In this document: one piece after another, positions 43,425 to 55,180 of the stretch | Layout of the letters: each line of letters opens with the position of its first letter | Numbering within the stretch: the stretch's first letter is position 1 | DNA from: Tragulus kanchil | Lineage: Eukaryota; Chordata; Mammalia; Artiodactyla; Tragulidae | Assembly (NCBI GenBank): GCA_022376925.1 | Contig: JAIOJX010000025.1 | Coordinates: 136,917,301 to 136,981,300, forward strand | Direction of reading: 5' to 3' | DNA: 64,000 nucleotides | Notes under the pieces: generated by a model | Told to the model about the DNA's origin: nothing | The model's database searches: none | What the model saw: the letters and a program-made list of their open reading frames with translations, nothing else | Program-made: the position numbers and the translations under genes

Positions 43425-43585
43425 CTGTGGTTGTTTCTCTTGTTTGCTCAGTAAAATCACCTGGGAGCCCGTCATCAATGCTAATGCCCAGGTGACATGC
43501 GGATCAATTAAACCCAATTATTTAGTAATGGGGGTTGCTTTAAACCTTTCCCAGGTGATTTTACTAGAAAGCTACAGCCTCAGTG
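43425..43585. mobile_element. MER5-like hAT-Charlie MITE
   Basis: Inverted termini 'gtaaaatcacctggga' (43451-43466) and 'tcccaggtgattttac' (43549-43564) are exact reverse complements. Internal 'ctaatgcccaggtgacatgc' and 'ggatcaattaaacccaatta' fit MER5A/B. No coding capacity. Copy B at 44505-44665. Confidence 0.75.
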
Positions 43586-43589
43586 CAGT

Positions 43590-43850
43590 GGAAAACCTTT
43601 CCTGTTTATCTTTCAAGCTTCAGCTCAAATGCCCCTCTCCCAGGCCCATGGAGTCCTGACTCAAATTCACAACCCAAAGTGACTGTCTTTCTTTACTGTA
43701 TTCACCCAGCACTCATAGGCCCTCTCATCCTATTTGTCTCCCCTGCTGTGTGGTGCTTGGATTGAGTCTTGAGCCTACGCCGTCCTTAGCTTTGTATGCA
43801 AGTGTGTAACGAGTATTTACAGAATGCCCTTTGCTCTTCTTCCCTCAACC
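43590..43850 (+). mobile_element. L2 LINE 3' region
   Basis: 'ctttcaagcttcagctcaaa', 'tgcccctctcccaggcccat' and the later 'cttagctttgtatgcaagtg' fit L2 sense order. Copy B at 44670-44930. Confidence 0.55.
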
Positions 43851-44504
43851 ATCCAGACCTCTGAAATCTATTCTGATCCAGCTACCACTGCTAATGAAGG
43901 GGGATGAACACTCTCCCCGGGATCAGTTCCACCAAGGACAGGAAGGCAAAATCCTGACCAGTGAAAACAACAGTTGCTAATCGCAGTGAGACTGCAGCAT
44001 CCCTCCCCGCGTGGTCGGGCTTCCTCTCCCATGCATCCCCGCCAGGGATCTCCTCCAGCTTTTCAGATTTCTGATGAGGCAGTGTTGCCCTGTGGGCAGA
44101 ACCCTGGACAGGAAGTTGAGGATAACGATCCTAAAGAGGCTCTATAACCTACAAATCTTGATCTAGAAATCTCAACAGCTGGGTGCTATCAAAGCCCAGA
44201 GATGCCTTGAGTCCTTAGCATAGTGTCTTGCAAATATTGAAACTGAGTCTTTATCTCTTTATGTGGCCCAGCACGCTCATGCAGCACCTCGGTGGCAGAA
44301 CTGGGATAAAAGCCAGATTTCCTGATTCCCAGGCCAGGCTTTTTCAGTCAAGGCAAGGAGAGACTCTCCCATGGCAGAGCTTCTTCACCGGCATGGGAGA
44401 AATGAGAGGAAATAGCAGTCATAGGACACTGAGGCAGCCCCCACAACGGGCCTAGTCCAAGGGCGTGGGAACAGAATTGTGGAACTCCAGCTCCCGTGCT
44501 CCTC

Positions 44505-44665
44505 CTGTGGTTGTTTCTCTTGTTTGCTCAGTAAAATCACCTGGGAGCCCGTCATCAATGCTAATGCCCAGGTGACATGCGGATCAATTAAACCCAATTA
44601 TTTAGTAATGGGGGTTGCTTTAAACCTTTCCCAGGTGATTTTACTAGAAAGCTACAGCCTCAGTG
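44505..44665. mobile_element. MER5-like MITE (D16 copy B)
   Basis: Duplicate of 43425-43585. Confidence 0.75.
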
Positions 44666-44930
44666 CAGTGGAAAACCTTTCCTGTTTATCTTTCAAGCTT
44701 CAGCTCAAATGCCCCTCTCCCAGGCCCATGGAGTCCTGACTCAAATTCACAACCCAAAGTGACTGTCTTTCTTTACTGTATTCACCCAGCACTCATAGGC
44801 CCTCTCATCCTATTTGTCTCCCCTGCTGTGTGGTGCTTGGATTGAGTCTTGAGCCTACGCCGTCCTTAGCTTTGTATGCAAGTGTGTAACGAGTATTTAC
44901 AGAATGCCCTTTGCTCTTCTTCCCTCAACC

Positions 44931-46145
44931 ATCCAGACCTCTGAAATCTATTCTGATCCAGCTACCACTGCTAATGAAGGGGGATGAACACTCTCCCCGG
45001 GATCAGTTCCACCAAGGACAGGAAGGCAAAATCCTGACCAGTGAAAACAACAGTTGCTAATCGCAGTGAGACTGCAGCATCCCTCCCCGCGTGGTCGGGC
45101 TTCCTCTCCCATGCATCCCCGCCAGGGATCTCCTCCAGCTTTTCAGATTTCTGATGAGGCAGTGTTGCCCTGTGGGCAGAACCCTGGACAGGAAGTGAGG
45201 ATGATGACCTTCCTGTCCTGATGGAGACCATCAAGTGTATCCTGCCGTAGGACCTCACTTTTCTGTTTTATAAGCTAGGAATGACAGCGTTCCAAACTCA
45301 ATTGTCACCCTCTGCCCCTTTCCCCTTGGGAATTTTATAAGAACTCTTATATATGAAAACAAGCTTTGTTCAGGTCCTTAAACTTCTCTGAGGATGGTGT
45401 TGTATAAATATGAGATACCTTTTGTTATTGTTTATAACCCAAGGGATTTGCGGAAAGAAGTTGAGAGCCAGCGATGCTGGTTTTTATAGGCAGAAAATAG
45501 CTGCTGGAAAAACAACCTGGTGGCGGAGCACAATGTTCTTAACGAGCAGACAGAATTATCTTTCCCAGGCAGCCATGAACACAAAACACCTGGTGTACAT
45601 GTTTCCTGCCCCTTCACATATTTTGAAAAAAAGAGACCTTTACCCTGACCTGTCAAGCAGAGATCTTCATGAACTTCTGTCCACAGACCGAGACTGTTAT
45701 CTTGGCTTGCCACTGTGGAGTTAAATGGTAAACATAGCTGATTGCCACTCCAAGGGCATCTTCTCCACATGTCACTCAGATCTTATCAGGTCCACACATG
45801 CATTTCTTCTATTCAAATAAAGCCCCTGGATAGGCTGAGAGTCAGGGGCCTCCTGACACATCTACCGAACCCAAGTCCCGTGCTGTGGAGAAGATGGGAA
45901 CCTTGAAGACTTGATCCTGACCCAGCCATGGATTAAAATCTTCAGAGAGAAAGCAAAATATAAATCTATTCATAAGAAGATTCAGTCTCTACTTTAAAGA
46001 CTAAGGTGTTTAAAGAAGGTAGAGATCAGTGTGGGAAAGCTTCACGGAGGACAAGGAGGCAATAGACACAGAAGGTGCTTGATGATCAGAGTTAAGTGAA
46101 GGAAGGAGAATGGAAATGGGCTTTGAAGGACAAAAGGCAATTGAA
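44931..46145. other. Unique DNA, no gene seen
   Basis: Small opposite-strand frames (45410-45724 +, 45432-45770 -) mirror each other and are not recognised. No repeats identified. Confidence 0.5.
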
Positions 46146-46149
46146 ATGG

Positions 46150-46382
46150 TGCAGTGTGTTAATTGCTTGTCATGTCCAACTCTGTGCAACCCTATGGGCT
46201 GGCTGTAGCCTGCCAAGCTCCTCTGTCCATGGGATTTTCCAGGAAAGAATATTGGAGTGGGTTATCATGCCCTCCTCAAGGGGATCTTCCCAATCTCCCC
46301 TCCAGGGATAGAACCTGCATCACTTGCATCTCTTGCATTGGCAAGCAGGTTTTTACCACCAGCACCATCTTGGAAGCCTTGG
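46150..46382 (-). mobile_element. Bov-tA SINE
   Basis: 'attgcttgtcatgtccaact', 'cctctgtccatgggattttc', 'gcatctcttgcattggcaag' and 'ccaccagcaccatcttggaa' in antisense. Carries a short local insertion ('tctcccctc') in the head. Confidence 0.92.
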
Positions 46383-46441
46383 GAATAGTGGAGGAAGGAG
46401 CAAATAGCCATGCTGGGAAAGCCAGAGTTTAAGGATTGACT

Positions 46442-46675
46442 TTAGAGAGAAACAGACTGACCCAGGTATGCCACTCACTAACTGTGTAATTCTATGCAAG
46501 TCAGGCAAGCTCATTAAGCTCTATTCCCCTAGTCCATTATAAGTCAGTACCAACAACACCTCCACCATAGGTTTGAAGCAGAATTAAATGAGATTAGTGT
46601 AGGCAAAGTTCTTAGGCCAATGCCAAGCATATAGTAACTATTCAGTGTTTATTTATTGTTATTGTTGATATTAGT
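46442..46675 (+). mobile_element. MIR SINE, near full length
   Basis: 'gccactcactaactgtgtaa', 'ttctatgcaagtcaggcaag', 'gaagcagaattaaatgagat', 'gttcttaggccaatgccaag' and 'catatagtaactattcagtg' in MIR order. Confidence 0.82.
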
Positions 46676-47410
46676 ACTAGGGAAAATATGGACAAAGGCA
46701 GGAATTGTTCAATCTGAAAAGAGATTTTCTCCATAATAATCAAGATACTTGATATTAAATGACATTGATATAATAAATTTGAGCAGCCAACACCTGTCCA
46801 TTTCAGCACTGTGAAGGAAAGAAAATGTCTACGTATACCTCCCTCAAGCTCTGATTTCCTGCTTCTTGCACGACCTTTCCTCATTCCTACCACCCCTGTA
46901 TCCCCACAGTACCACGGAGAGCCCACCGCCTCTCATCTTAGCCTTCTCCTCCCTCTGGTCCCCACCTTCTTCCCCAGCCTGGTGGGAGACTGATGAGTCA
47001 TGGGGATTGACGTACTGTAGCCTTTCAGGCAATGAAGACAGACTGTGTGGTCTGAAGACAGAGATTCTCTTAAGTATTCCTTGATCCTATCAAGTCATGT
47101 ATGGAAGGCTAATCACCTCTAACACAGGAAGCACTGAGTGGGAGAATTTCAAGTTCCATTATCAATCAAATTTTCAAGAGTGAAAACAGGAATTCTTCCT
47201 GGCAGAGACATGGATTGGATCACTGGTGCCACAGCTAAACCATGACATCATAGGTCATTAGGGCTGTCAGTAGTGGCACACAAGAGCCTGAGGCAGGCCT
47301 CTGCTTGTCAAGCTGTGAGCTCCCACCCATCTCCCTCAGTTGCTGACAATCATGTTCCTACTGAAATGGCCTTGGCTTCATTTCTAGGTTCACAGGGCTG
47401 TCTTGGCTTC

Positions 47411-47493
47411 ACGTGGTTCAGTTGGGTCCAACTCTTTGTGACCCCATGGGCTGCAGCTTGCCAGGTTTCCTGTCCTTTACTATCTCCCACAGT
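47411..47493 (-). mobile_element. BovB tail, truncated at D17 junction
   Basis: 'ccaactctttgtgaccccat' and 'gggctgcagcttgccaggtt', cut at 'cccacagt' by the duplication; complete at 48490. Confidence 0.85.
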
Positions 47494-47516
47494 ATGCCAC
47501 TCACTAACTGTGTAAA

Positions 47517-47754
47517 ATTGGACTTTAGAAACAGACTGACCCAGGTATGCCACTCACTAACTGTGTAATTCTATGCAAGTCAGGCAAGCTCATTAAGCTC
47601 TATTCCCCTAGTCCATTATAAGTCAGTACCAACAACACCTCCACCATAGGTTTGAAGCAGAATTAAATGAGATTAGTGTAGGCAAAGTTCTTAGGCCAAT
47701 GCCAAGCATATAGTAACTATTCAGTGTTTATTTATTGTTATTGTTGATATTAGT
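47517..47754 (+). mobile_element. MIR SINE (D17 copy B)
   Basis: Duplicate of 46442-46675. Confidence 0.82.
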
Positions 47755-48489
47755 ACTAGGGAAAATATGGACAAAGGCAGGAATTGTTCAATCTGAAAAG
47801 AGATTTTCTCCATAATAATCAAGATACTTGATATTAAATGACATTGATATAATAAATTTGAGCAGCCAACACCTGTCCATTTCAGCACTGTGAAGGAAAG
47901 AAAATGTCTACGTATACCTCCCTCAAGCTCTGATTTCCTGCTTCTTGCACGACCTTTCCTCATTCCTACCACCCCTGTATCCCCACAGTACCACGGAGAG
48001 CCCACCGCCTCTCATCTTAGCCTTCTCCTCCCTCTGGTCCCCACCTTCTTCCCCAGCCTGGTGGGAGACTGATGAGTCATGGGGATTGACGTACTGTAGC
48101 CTTTCAGGCAATGAAGACAGACTGTGTGGTCTGAAGACAGAGATTCTCTTAAGTATTCCTTGATCCTATCAAGTCATGTATGGAAGGCTAATCACCTCTA
48201 ACACAGGAAGCACTGAGTGGGAGAATTTCAAGTTCCATTATCAATCAAATTTTCAAGAGTGAAAACAGGAATTCTTCCTGGCAGAGACATGGATTGGATC
48301 ACTGGTGCCACAGCTAAACCATGACATCATAGGTCATTAGGGCTGTCAGTAGTGGCACACAAGAGCCTGAGGCAGGCCTCTGCTTGTCAAGCTGTGAGCT
48401 CCCACCCATCTCCCTCAGTTGCTGACAATCATGTTCCTACTGAAATGGCCTTGGCTTCATTTCTAGGTTCACAGGGCTGTCTTGGCTTC

Positions 48490-48668
48490 AAGTGGTTCAG
48501 TTGGGTCCAACTCTTTGTGACCCCATGGGCTGCAGCTTGCCAGGTTTCCCTGTCCTTTACTATCTCCCACAGTTTGCCCAAGTTCATGTCCATTGACGTG
48601 GTGGTGCCACCCAACCATTTCATCCTCTGCCTTTCTCCTTTTGCCTTCAAGTTTTCCCAATATCAAGG
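48490..48668 (-). mobile_element. BovB LINE 3' fragment
   Basis: 'gtggttcagttgggtccaac', 'cagtttgcccaagttcatgt', 'ccattgacgtggtggtgcca'. The minus frame (48429-48650) keeps the [21 protein letters not shown] part of the BovB C-terminus across a joined series of residues. Copy B at 49577-49755. Confidence 0.88.
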
Positions 48669-48671
48669 CTT

Positions 48672-49040
48672 CAAATTACCTACAGGATAAAAAAAGCCCA
48701 AACTTCTTAACCTGGCAGATAATGGTCTTCAGTTTATCCCAGCCTTTTTCTCTGCCTTCTCAATTTCTGCTGAGATAAACTTCTCAGTTTCCCCAAACAC
48801 CATATCTTTTCAGATCATTGTTCTGCAATCTGAATGCCTTCCCTAACCTTCACCTGGTCAACACTTGCTCGCTCTACCAGAACCAGCTCCAATATCATTT
48901 CCTAAATAAATACTATCATCTCTTCTTCAGTCTTTGGTTACTATAGTTCTTTGTCCTGGGCTCTTTAGACTCCAAAAGTTTAACATAAGATGCTAAAAGT
49001 TTAGTAAGAGACTTGAGAAACATTTATTGAATGAATAAAT
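48672..49040 (+). mobile_element. L2 LINE 3' end
   Basis: 'acctacaggataaaaaaagc', 'ctgaatgccttccctaacct' and the terminal 'aaacatttattgaatgaata' are L2 3' signatures in order. Confidence 0.7.
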
Positions 49041-49576
49041 GAGCTCAAATTTCAATAACAGTATTTATTTTGACGTATGGTAATTGTCCTACTCGTAGGT
49101 TTCTTCATCAGGCTGTGTTTCTCAAAAAGATGAGGTGAAGGGAAATTGTGTCCTTTATATCTGTATTCTAGGACCCTAGAACAGTGACTCATAAGGTAGA
49201 CTTTAAGTTGAACTCTGACAAATTAAAATTTTTCTAATATATTTTTTGCAAAACTAATTTTTTTCTTACTATGAATTATTTCTTTCATGATTAGGTTCCC
49301 TTCTCAAAGTTAGAATTTCAAGTTCATTCGATAAAATTTTCAAGAGTGAAAACAGGAATTCTTCCTGGCAGAGACATGGATTGGATCACTGGTGCCACAG
49401 CTAAACCATGACATCATAGGTCATTAGGGCTGTCAGTAGTGGCACACAAGAGCCTGAGGCAGGCCTCTGCTTGTCAAGCTGTGAGCTCCCACCCATCTCC
49501 CTCAGTTGCTGACAATCATGTTCCTACTGAAATGGCCTTGGCTTCATTTCTAGGTTCACAGGGCTGTCTTGGCTTC

Positions 49577-49755
49577 AAGTGGTTCAGTTGGGTCCAACTC
49601 TTTGTGACCCCATGGGCTGCAGCTTGCCAGGTTTCCCTGTCCTTTACTATCTCCCACAGTTTGCCCAAGTTCATGTCCATTGACGTGGTGGTGCCACCCA
49701 ACCATTTCATCCTCTGCCTTTCTCCTTTTGCCTTCAAGTTTTCCCAATATCAAGG
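49577..49755 (-). mobile_element. BovB fragment (D18 copy B)
   Basis: Duplicate of 48490-48668. Confidence 0.88.
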
Positions 49756-49758
49756 CTT

Positions 49759-50127
49759 CAAATTACCTACAGGATAAAAAAAGCCCAAACTTCTTAACCT
49801 GGCAGATAATGGTCTTCAGTTTATCCCAGCCTTTTTCTCTGCCTTCTCAATTTCTGCTGAGATAAACTTCTCAGTTTCCCCAAACACCATATCTTTTCAG
49901 ATCATTGTTCTGCAATCTGAATGCCTTCCCTAACCTTCACCTGGTCAACACTTGCTCGCTCTACCAGAACCAGCTCCAATATCATTTCCTAAATAAATAC
50001 TATCATCTCTTCTTCAGTCTTTGGTTACTATAGTTCTTTGTCCTGGGCTCTTTAGACTCCAAAAGTTTAACATAAGATGCTAAAAGTTTAGTAAGAGACT
50101 TGAGAAACATTTATTGAATGAATAAAT
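49759..50127 (+). mobile_element. L2 3' end (D18 copy B)
   Basis: Duplicate of 48672-49040. Its last 110 bases recur again at 51134-51247 through D19. Confidence 0.7.
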
Positions 50128-50403
50128 GAGCTCAAATTTCAATAACAGTATTTATTTTGACGTATGGTAATTGTCCTACTCGTAGGTTTCTTCATCAGGC
50201 TGTGTTTCTCAAAAAGATGAGGTGAAGGGAAATTGTGTCCTTTATATCTGTATTCTAGGACCCTAGAACAGTGACTCATAAGGTAGACTTTAAGTTGAAC
50301 TCTGACAAATTAAAATTTTTCTAATATATTTTTTGCAAAACTAATTTTTTTCTTACTATGAATTATTTCTTTCATGATTAGGTTCCCCTTCTCTGTTAAT
50401 GTT

Positions 50404-50515
50404 GAGTGGAGGCTTGCCATCTCCTTCTCCAGGGGATCTTCCCAACCCAGAGATCAAACCCAGGTCTCCCACATTGCGGGCACATTCTTTACCATCTGAG
50501 CCACCAGGGAAGTGA
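50404..50515 (-). mobile_element. Bov-tA SINE fragment
   Basis: 'ggcttgccatctccttctcc', 'aggggatcttcccaacccag', 'taccatctgagccaccaggg'; the head and a little tail only. Confidence 0.9.
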
Positions 50516-51130
50516 GAAGGAATAGGGAGATGTCTCCAAAATTCATCTGAGAATATGAACAGCAGGAAAGCAGGTGAGCCTGCCTTAGGTTAGAGTCTCT
50601 GAAATCAGAAGCTGAATCTCGGGCAAGTGCTCTCAGGGACACTTCATGGATAAAGCAAAGCCAGACAAGGATTTAGCTGCACTTCAGCCTCAACCAGATT
50701 CCATGGTAAGCTCTAGGAAAAGGGACAAGAATGACCTCACAGAATCATACCACTTGGAGGCAAAGAGGCTGGTATTTTATACCTTTTAATTAGTAGTTGG
50801 CTGCAACCACACCAGAGGCAGGGGGACACCTCCCAGGCATTTCTGGGTAGAGGAGTTCCTGTGGATAAAAAGCAGGTCTTCAGGGAAGGGTCAAGCTGTA
50901 AGTCAGTGGTCACCAACTCAACAGCAGCTAAGCAACAAGAGAGCTGGTCTGGGAACCTATCTGAGCAGTACAACAAAAGCTCCTACCAGACCCCTAAAAA
51001 CAAAGATGATAGAAGGGTTTACTCCTAGGAAAGATTATGCAAACCTTTATTTAAAGCCTACCTCCTTCTATTTCATCAACAAGTCTCTCAGGACCAGTTG
51101 CCCACCTCTTGCCAAGCAGAGAGAGGGTAA
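50516..51130. other. Unique DNA, no gene seen
   Basis: No recognised element; repeated at 51636-52250. Confidence 0.5.
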
Positions 51131-51523
51131 GAGTCAGTCTTTGGTTACTATAGTTCTTTGTCCTGGGCTCTTTAGACTCCAAAAGTTTAACATAAGATGC
51201 TAAAAGTTTAGTAAGAGACTTGAGAAACATTTATTGAATGAATAAATGAGCTCAAATTTCAATAACAGTATTTATTTTGACGTATGGTAATTGTCCTACT
51301 CGTAGGTTTCTTCATCAGGCTGTGTTTCTCAAAAAGATGAGGTGAAGGGAAATTGTGTCCTTTATATCTGTATTCTAGGACCCTAGAACAGTGACTCATA
51401 AGGTAGACTTTAAGTTGAACTCTGACAAATTAAAATTTTTCTAATATATTTTTTGCAAAACTAATTTTTTTCTTACTATGAATTATTTCTTTCATGATTA
51501 GGTTCCCCTTCTCTGTTAATGTT

Positions 51524-51635
51524 GAGTGGAGGCTTGCCATCTCCTTCTCCAGGGGATCTTCCCAACCCAGAGATCAAACCCAGGTCTCCCACATTGCGGG
51601 CACATTCTTTACCATCTGAGCCACCAGGGAAGTGA
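51524..51635 (-). mobile_element. Bov-tA fragment (D19 copy B)
   Basis: Duplicate of 50404-50515. Confidence 0.9.
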
Positions 51636-52253
51636 GAAGGAATAGGGAGATGTCTCCAAAATTCATCTGAGAATATGAACAGCAGGAAAGCAGGTGAGCC
51701 TGCCTTAGGTTAGAGTCTCTGAAATCAGAAGCTGAATCTCGGGCAAGTGCTCTCAGGGACACTTCATGGATAAAGCAAAGCCAGACAAGGATTTAGCTGC
51801 ACTTCAGCCTCAACCAGATTCCATGGTAAGCTCTAGGAAAAGGGACAAGAATGACCTCACAGAATCATACCACTTGGAGGCAAAGAGGCTGGTATTTTAT
51901 ACCTTTTAATTAGTAGTTGGCTGCAACCACACCAGAGGCAGGGGGACACCTCCCAGGCATTTCTGGGTAGAGGAGTTCCTGTGGATAAAAAGCAGGTCTT
52001 CAGGGAAGGGTCAAGCTGTAAGTCAGTGGTCACCAACTCAACAGCAGCTAAGCAACAAGAGAGCTGGTCTGGGAACCTATCTGAGCAGTACAACAAAAGC
52101 TCCTACCAGACCCCTAAAAACAAAGATGATAGAAGGGTTTACTCCTAGGAAAGATTATGCAAACCTTTATTTAAAGCCTACCTCCTTCTATTTCATCAAC
52201 AAGTCTCTCAGGACCAGTTGCCCACCTCTTGCCAAGCAGAGAGAGGGTAAGAG

Positions 52254-52760
52254 AGAAGAGGTTGCAGAAACTCTTAAAGGTAAGTTCCCCTGTAGAAGTC
52301 AAAAAGAACAGGAATTCCAAAAAACATAGCAGTTTGGAACCTTGTAGTGCAAAGCCCTAGAGGATTATAAATTCAAGTCTAAAAACATTGAGATTTACAG
52401 TGATGCCTTAAGTCAACAAGAAAGGTTAACAAAACCACATTTTGCATTCTATGTTTAAAAACACAGCATGATGTGCCATCAGCTTTAAAGGATTTCATTT
52501 GAAATTTGGAGCTTAAAGAATGAGAATAATTACATAGAAATTTTATTTTGCAGATTATCTCTTTCACTGCCAGCCCTTGAATAAGTGAGGTATTACTGAG
52601 CTACACCTTGGAGAACATCTGGCCTCTAGTAGCCTGTTGAAACTCCTTGGATAGTAGCATAACTGCAGACTAGTTTGCATGTTCTGGTGGTTCTGATGCT
52701 ACCTGGCGTGTGGGATTACACAGTCAGAGCTGATAGAAACCTCCAGTCTCAATATGTACA
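52254..52760. other. Unique DNA, no gene seen
   Basis: Single copy; nothing recognised. Confidence 0.5.
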
Positions 52761-52764
52761 CTGT

Positions 52765-52965
52765 CTGGTGTAGAGCGAGTTCTAGCTTGGCATCAGACAT
52801 AAGGAGTTTAAGGTCCTCCACTGTCATATCTGCATAATTCTGAACAAGTCATTTATCTTCTCTGAATTTCAGTGTCTTTGTCTGTAAAGGAGAAGTAGTA
52901 ATATTTATCAGATTATTATTAAGATTTATTATATCACATATTATATCAACATAGTATATGTAATA
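52765..52965 (+). mobile_element. MIR SINE, diverged
   Basis: 'tctgaacaagtcatttatct', 'tctctgaatttcagtgtctt', 'tgtctgtaaaggagaagtag' fit the MIR core. The 161-codon minus frame 52849-53334 runs through it and is not a recognised protein. Confidence 0.65.
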
Positions 52966-54365
52966 TGTGCCTATATTTATTATATTAACACTATTATTAT
53001 TACGTATCATCAGCCTGCTATGAGGTGCAGATGAAATAATGAGAAATTGCTCTGAAAGGGGTGAAAAAAATGAAAATGAAAGTGGAGCATTTGGGAAAGT
53101 AAACACTTTCATTCCTTCTTTCTGATGCATTTTTTGATGGTTTTTGTAAACCCATAAAAATGGCAAATAGACATGCATGCCATCTTCCATACATAGATAT
53201 ATTCTGCTCCAATTATCTGCCACCTGGACTCCTAAGCCACCCTCCTGGTGGCCAGTGTGTCCCCCTATTTCTTGCTTCAGTTTCAGAATGACTGCCTTTG
53301 GAGAATGGGGTTTCTCAGGAAGAACATTGCACAATCAGAAAAGGCTGATCTGCCAAGTCTGTAACATTTTTTTTCCTGGAGCCCTTTCAGGAATGTGTCA
53401 CAGGAGGTGGGGGAGATGGGCCATGGAACAGAGAGTACTAGGCACCAGCCACCAGGTAATAAAATGTCCGAGCATTCCTTTTCAGAATCTAATGAAGACA
53501 TCAATCTTCATTAAATCAAAGGGTCTGGGGTCCACAGCAGTGAGATTCACTGAGCCGCTTGAAAAAGTGGGAGGAACAATGACCAAAATGCAGGCCATAA
53601 AGGAGGAGGCAGTGAATTCTAGAACTCGATGATGTCTTTTTTCAACAAGGGTTGGATTTGCCAATAACTATAGCTATTTTCACTAAATATGAGCTCAGTG
53701 TTGTGCCAGAGCTGACTTGCCCCTAATCAAGACAGCCAGTTTTTCAAATCTCTTCCCAACCCCATGCTCAGTGATGTCACGTTGGTAGCCTGTCATCGAC
53801 CCAGGTGGCAGTATTTACACCATGAAAACCACCAGATGCCACCAACAGGGTCCCTCACTCCCCACCCAGAGAGCCAGCCTACCAGCACGTCACTGCTTAA
53901 GCTTGTATCCAAATGTCAACAAGATGCGTGGAATCCTGAAATGGCTTTCAGAAGAACTGTTGTTCTTGAATTTCCATGTGAACCAGTGAGGGAAAAGGTC
54001 TGTGTATATAAATATCAGAAATCGTTTGCTTTCAGATTCCAAGTGGCCTTCCGCATGGAGGCTCTCTTTCCTTCCCTTCAGGCTGGATGTGACGAATGAG
54101 TGGCTACTACTACTGCACTGAGAAAAACCTGAGTCAGTGCTACATCCTTAGCATTGTCCACTGATTGTTTTTTTCCCACAAGTGTTTCCCAGGCTCTAGC
54201 CTTTGCCAGTACAGAGGACCCCTGTGGACAGCAATTATCCTGTGGGGAGTACACCCTCATTACCGGATCCTGTAGAAAAGGAGGGGCAAGATGCTGGGCT
54301 CTGCTTGGAGGAAATTTGCAAAGCGATTGGGTTCAGTTGAAAGTGGCTAATCTTAGTAGGAATAA
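52966..54365. other. Longest single-copy stretch, no gene seen
   Basis: Frames of 151 codons (53177-53632 +) and 111 codons (53764-54099 +) are overlapped by opposite-strand frames and match no family I know. Old transposon pieces may be present but I cannot name them. Confidence 0.5.
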
Positions 54366-54367
54366 AA

Positions 54368-54500
54368 TTTTCTTTTTTCTTTTCTTTTTTTTTCGTCACA
54401 TGACATGACTTGCAGGATCCTAGTTCCCAGACCAGAAATTGAACCTGTGCCCTCAGACGTGAAAGTGCAGAGTCCTCACAACTGGACCACAAGAGAATTT
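54368..54500 (-). mobile_element. tRNA-derived artiodactyl SINE, truncated
   Basis: T run, 'gacttgcaggatcctagttc', 'ccagaccagaaattgaacct', 'gagtcctcacaactggacca'. Same group as 42095-42293. Confidence 0.75.
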
Positions 54501-54689
54501 TCTCTTCTTTCTTTTCATACCAAACTGTGGTACTAATGAAGAATCAAGAGGCATAAAAACACAAGCATGCACATTATTCACTTCCACAGACCTTTCTTTG
54601 TGACACTATGTGGCTGTAGCTGGCAATCTGTACCACTCTTCCCCATAACTTATCTAGAGGTTGAAAGGAAAAGGGGTACGGAAAAATCA

Positions 54690-54870
54690 GCATTCATAGA
54701 GTACCAACTGGCGGTCAGGTACTAGAGTGTCTGAAGCTAGTCACCATGGCAACCATGCAAGGAAGGTACTATTCCATTTTCTTTCTCAGAGAAGGAAAGG
54801 TAAGAATTACTTAAAGTTACCTAGGTAATATGTTTAGGTGCAGGAATTTGAGTACTGGTTGGTCTCTGAC
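54690..54870 (-). mobile_element. MIR SINE, diverged
   Basis: 'gcattcatagagtaccaact', 'gcaaggaaggtactattcca', 'cttaaagttacctaggtaat' and 'gcaggaatttgagtactgg' fit reversed MIR order. Confidence 0.55.
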
Positions 54871-55180
54871 TTTATATTTTGTGCTCTTTCCCCCCTTCTA
54901 TGACTTCATGGACCCATGGAAAAAACAAATCCCAACTGTGGAACCAATTCTGGAGACATAGTGCAGGCTGAGTCTGGTTCCCTGGGGTTAGCCTTCTCCA
55001 GGGATATGCTCTGGATTGCCCAATGAGAGAAAGCTAACAAACTTTCAGGTCCCGGACTTGAAACTTCTCCGGGGGGAGTGGGGGTGCAGTTTTGAGACAA
55101 ATACCAAGTCTTTGTCGTCATGCTCACTAAAGATGCAAAACAGGACAAGAGCATGGGAATCAGAGACAAATCCTAGACAA
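54871..55180. other. Unique DNA flanking the L1
   Basis: Nothing recognised before the L1 5' truncation point. Confidence 0.5.

Larger units (their letters stand above)
43046..45202 (+). repeat. Tandem direct duplication D16 (unit about 1.08 kb)
   Basis: Copy A is 43046-44123 and copy B 44127-45202, offset 1081 then 1080 after loss of one G ('aagggagag' to 'aaggagag'). At the joint A reads 'ggaagttgaggat' and B 'ggaagtgaggat', followed by a three-base filler. Confidence 0.95.
46438..48573 (+). repeat. Tandem direct duplication D17 (unit about 1.06 kb)
   Basis: Copy A is 46438-47493 and copy B 47516-48573, core offset 1079. Between them, 47494-47516 is an extra partial copy of the MIR piece at 46469-46491. 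Copy B then starts noisily ('aattggactttagaaacaga' against 'gattgactttagagagaaac'). A has one C fewer in 'gtttcctgtcc' near 47466. Confidence 0.95.
48222..50393 (+). repeat. Tandem direct duplication D18 (unit about 1.08 kb)
   Basis: Copy A is 48222-49304 and copy B 49312-50393, core offset 1087. Copy B starts corrupted: 'aagttcattcgataaaattt' against 'aagttccattatcaatcaaa'. At the end A has 'ggttcccttctc' and B 'ggttccccttctc'. Because D17 and D18 overlap, 48222-48573 exists three times (from 47143, 48222 and 49312). Confidence 0.95.
50014..52253 (+). repeat. Tandem direct duplication D19 (unit 1.12 kb)
   Basis: Copy A is 50014-51133 and copy B 51134-52253, offset exactly 1120 with no differences noticed. 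The joint is 'gtaagag' directly to 'tcagtctttgg'. Part of copy A (50014-50393) is itself the end of D18 copy B. Confidence 0.96.

Noticed and set aside
52849..53334. 161-codon minus-strand frame as a protein
   Set aside because: It runs through a MIR and AT-rich DNA, ends in low-complexity N/I-rich residues and shows no domain.
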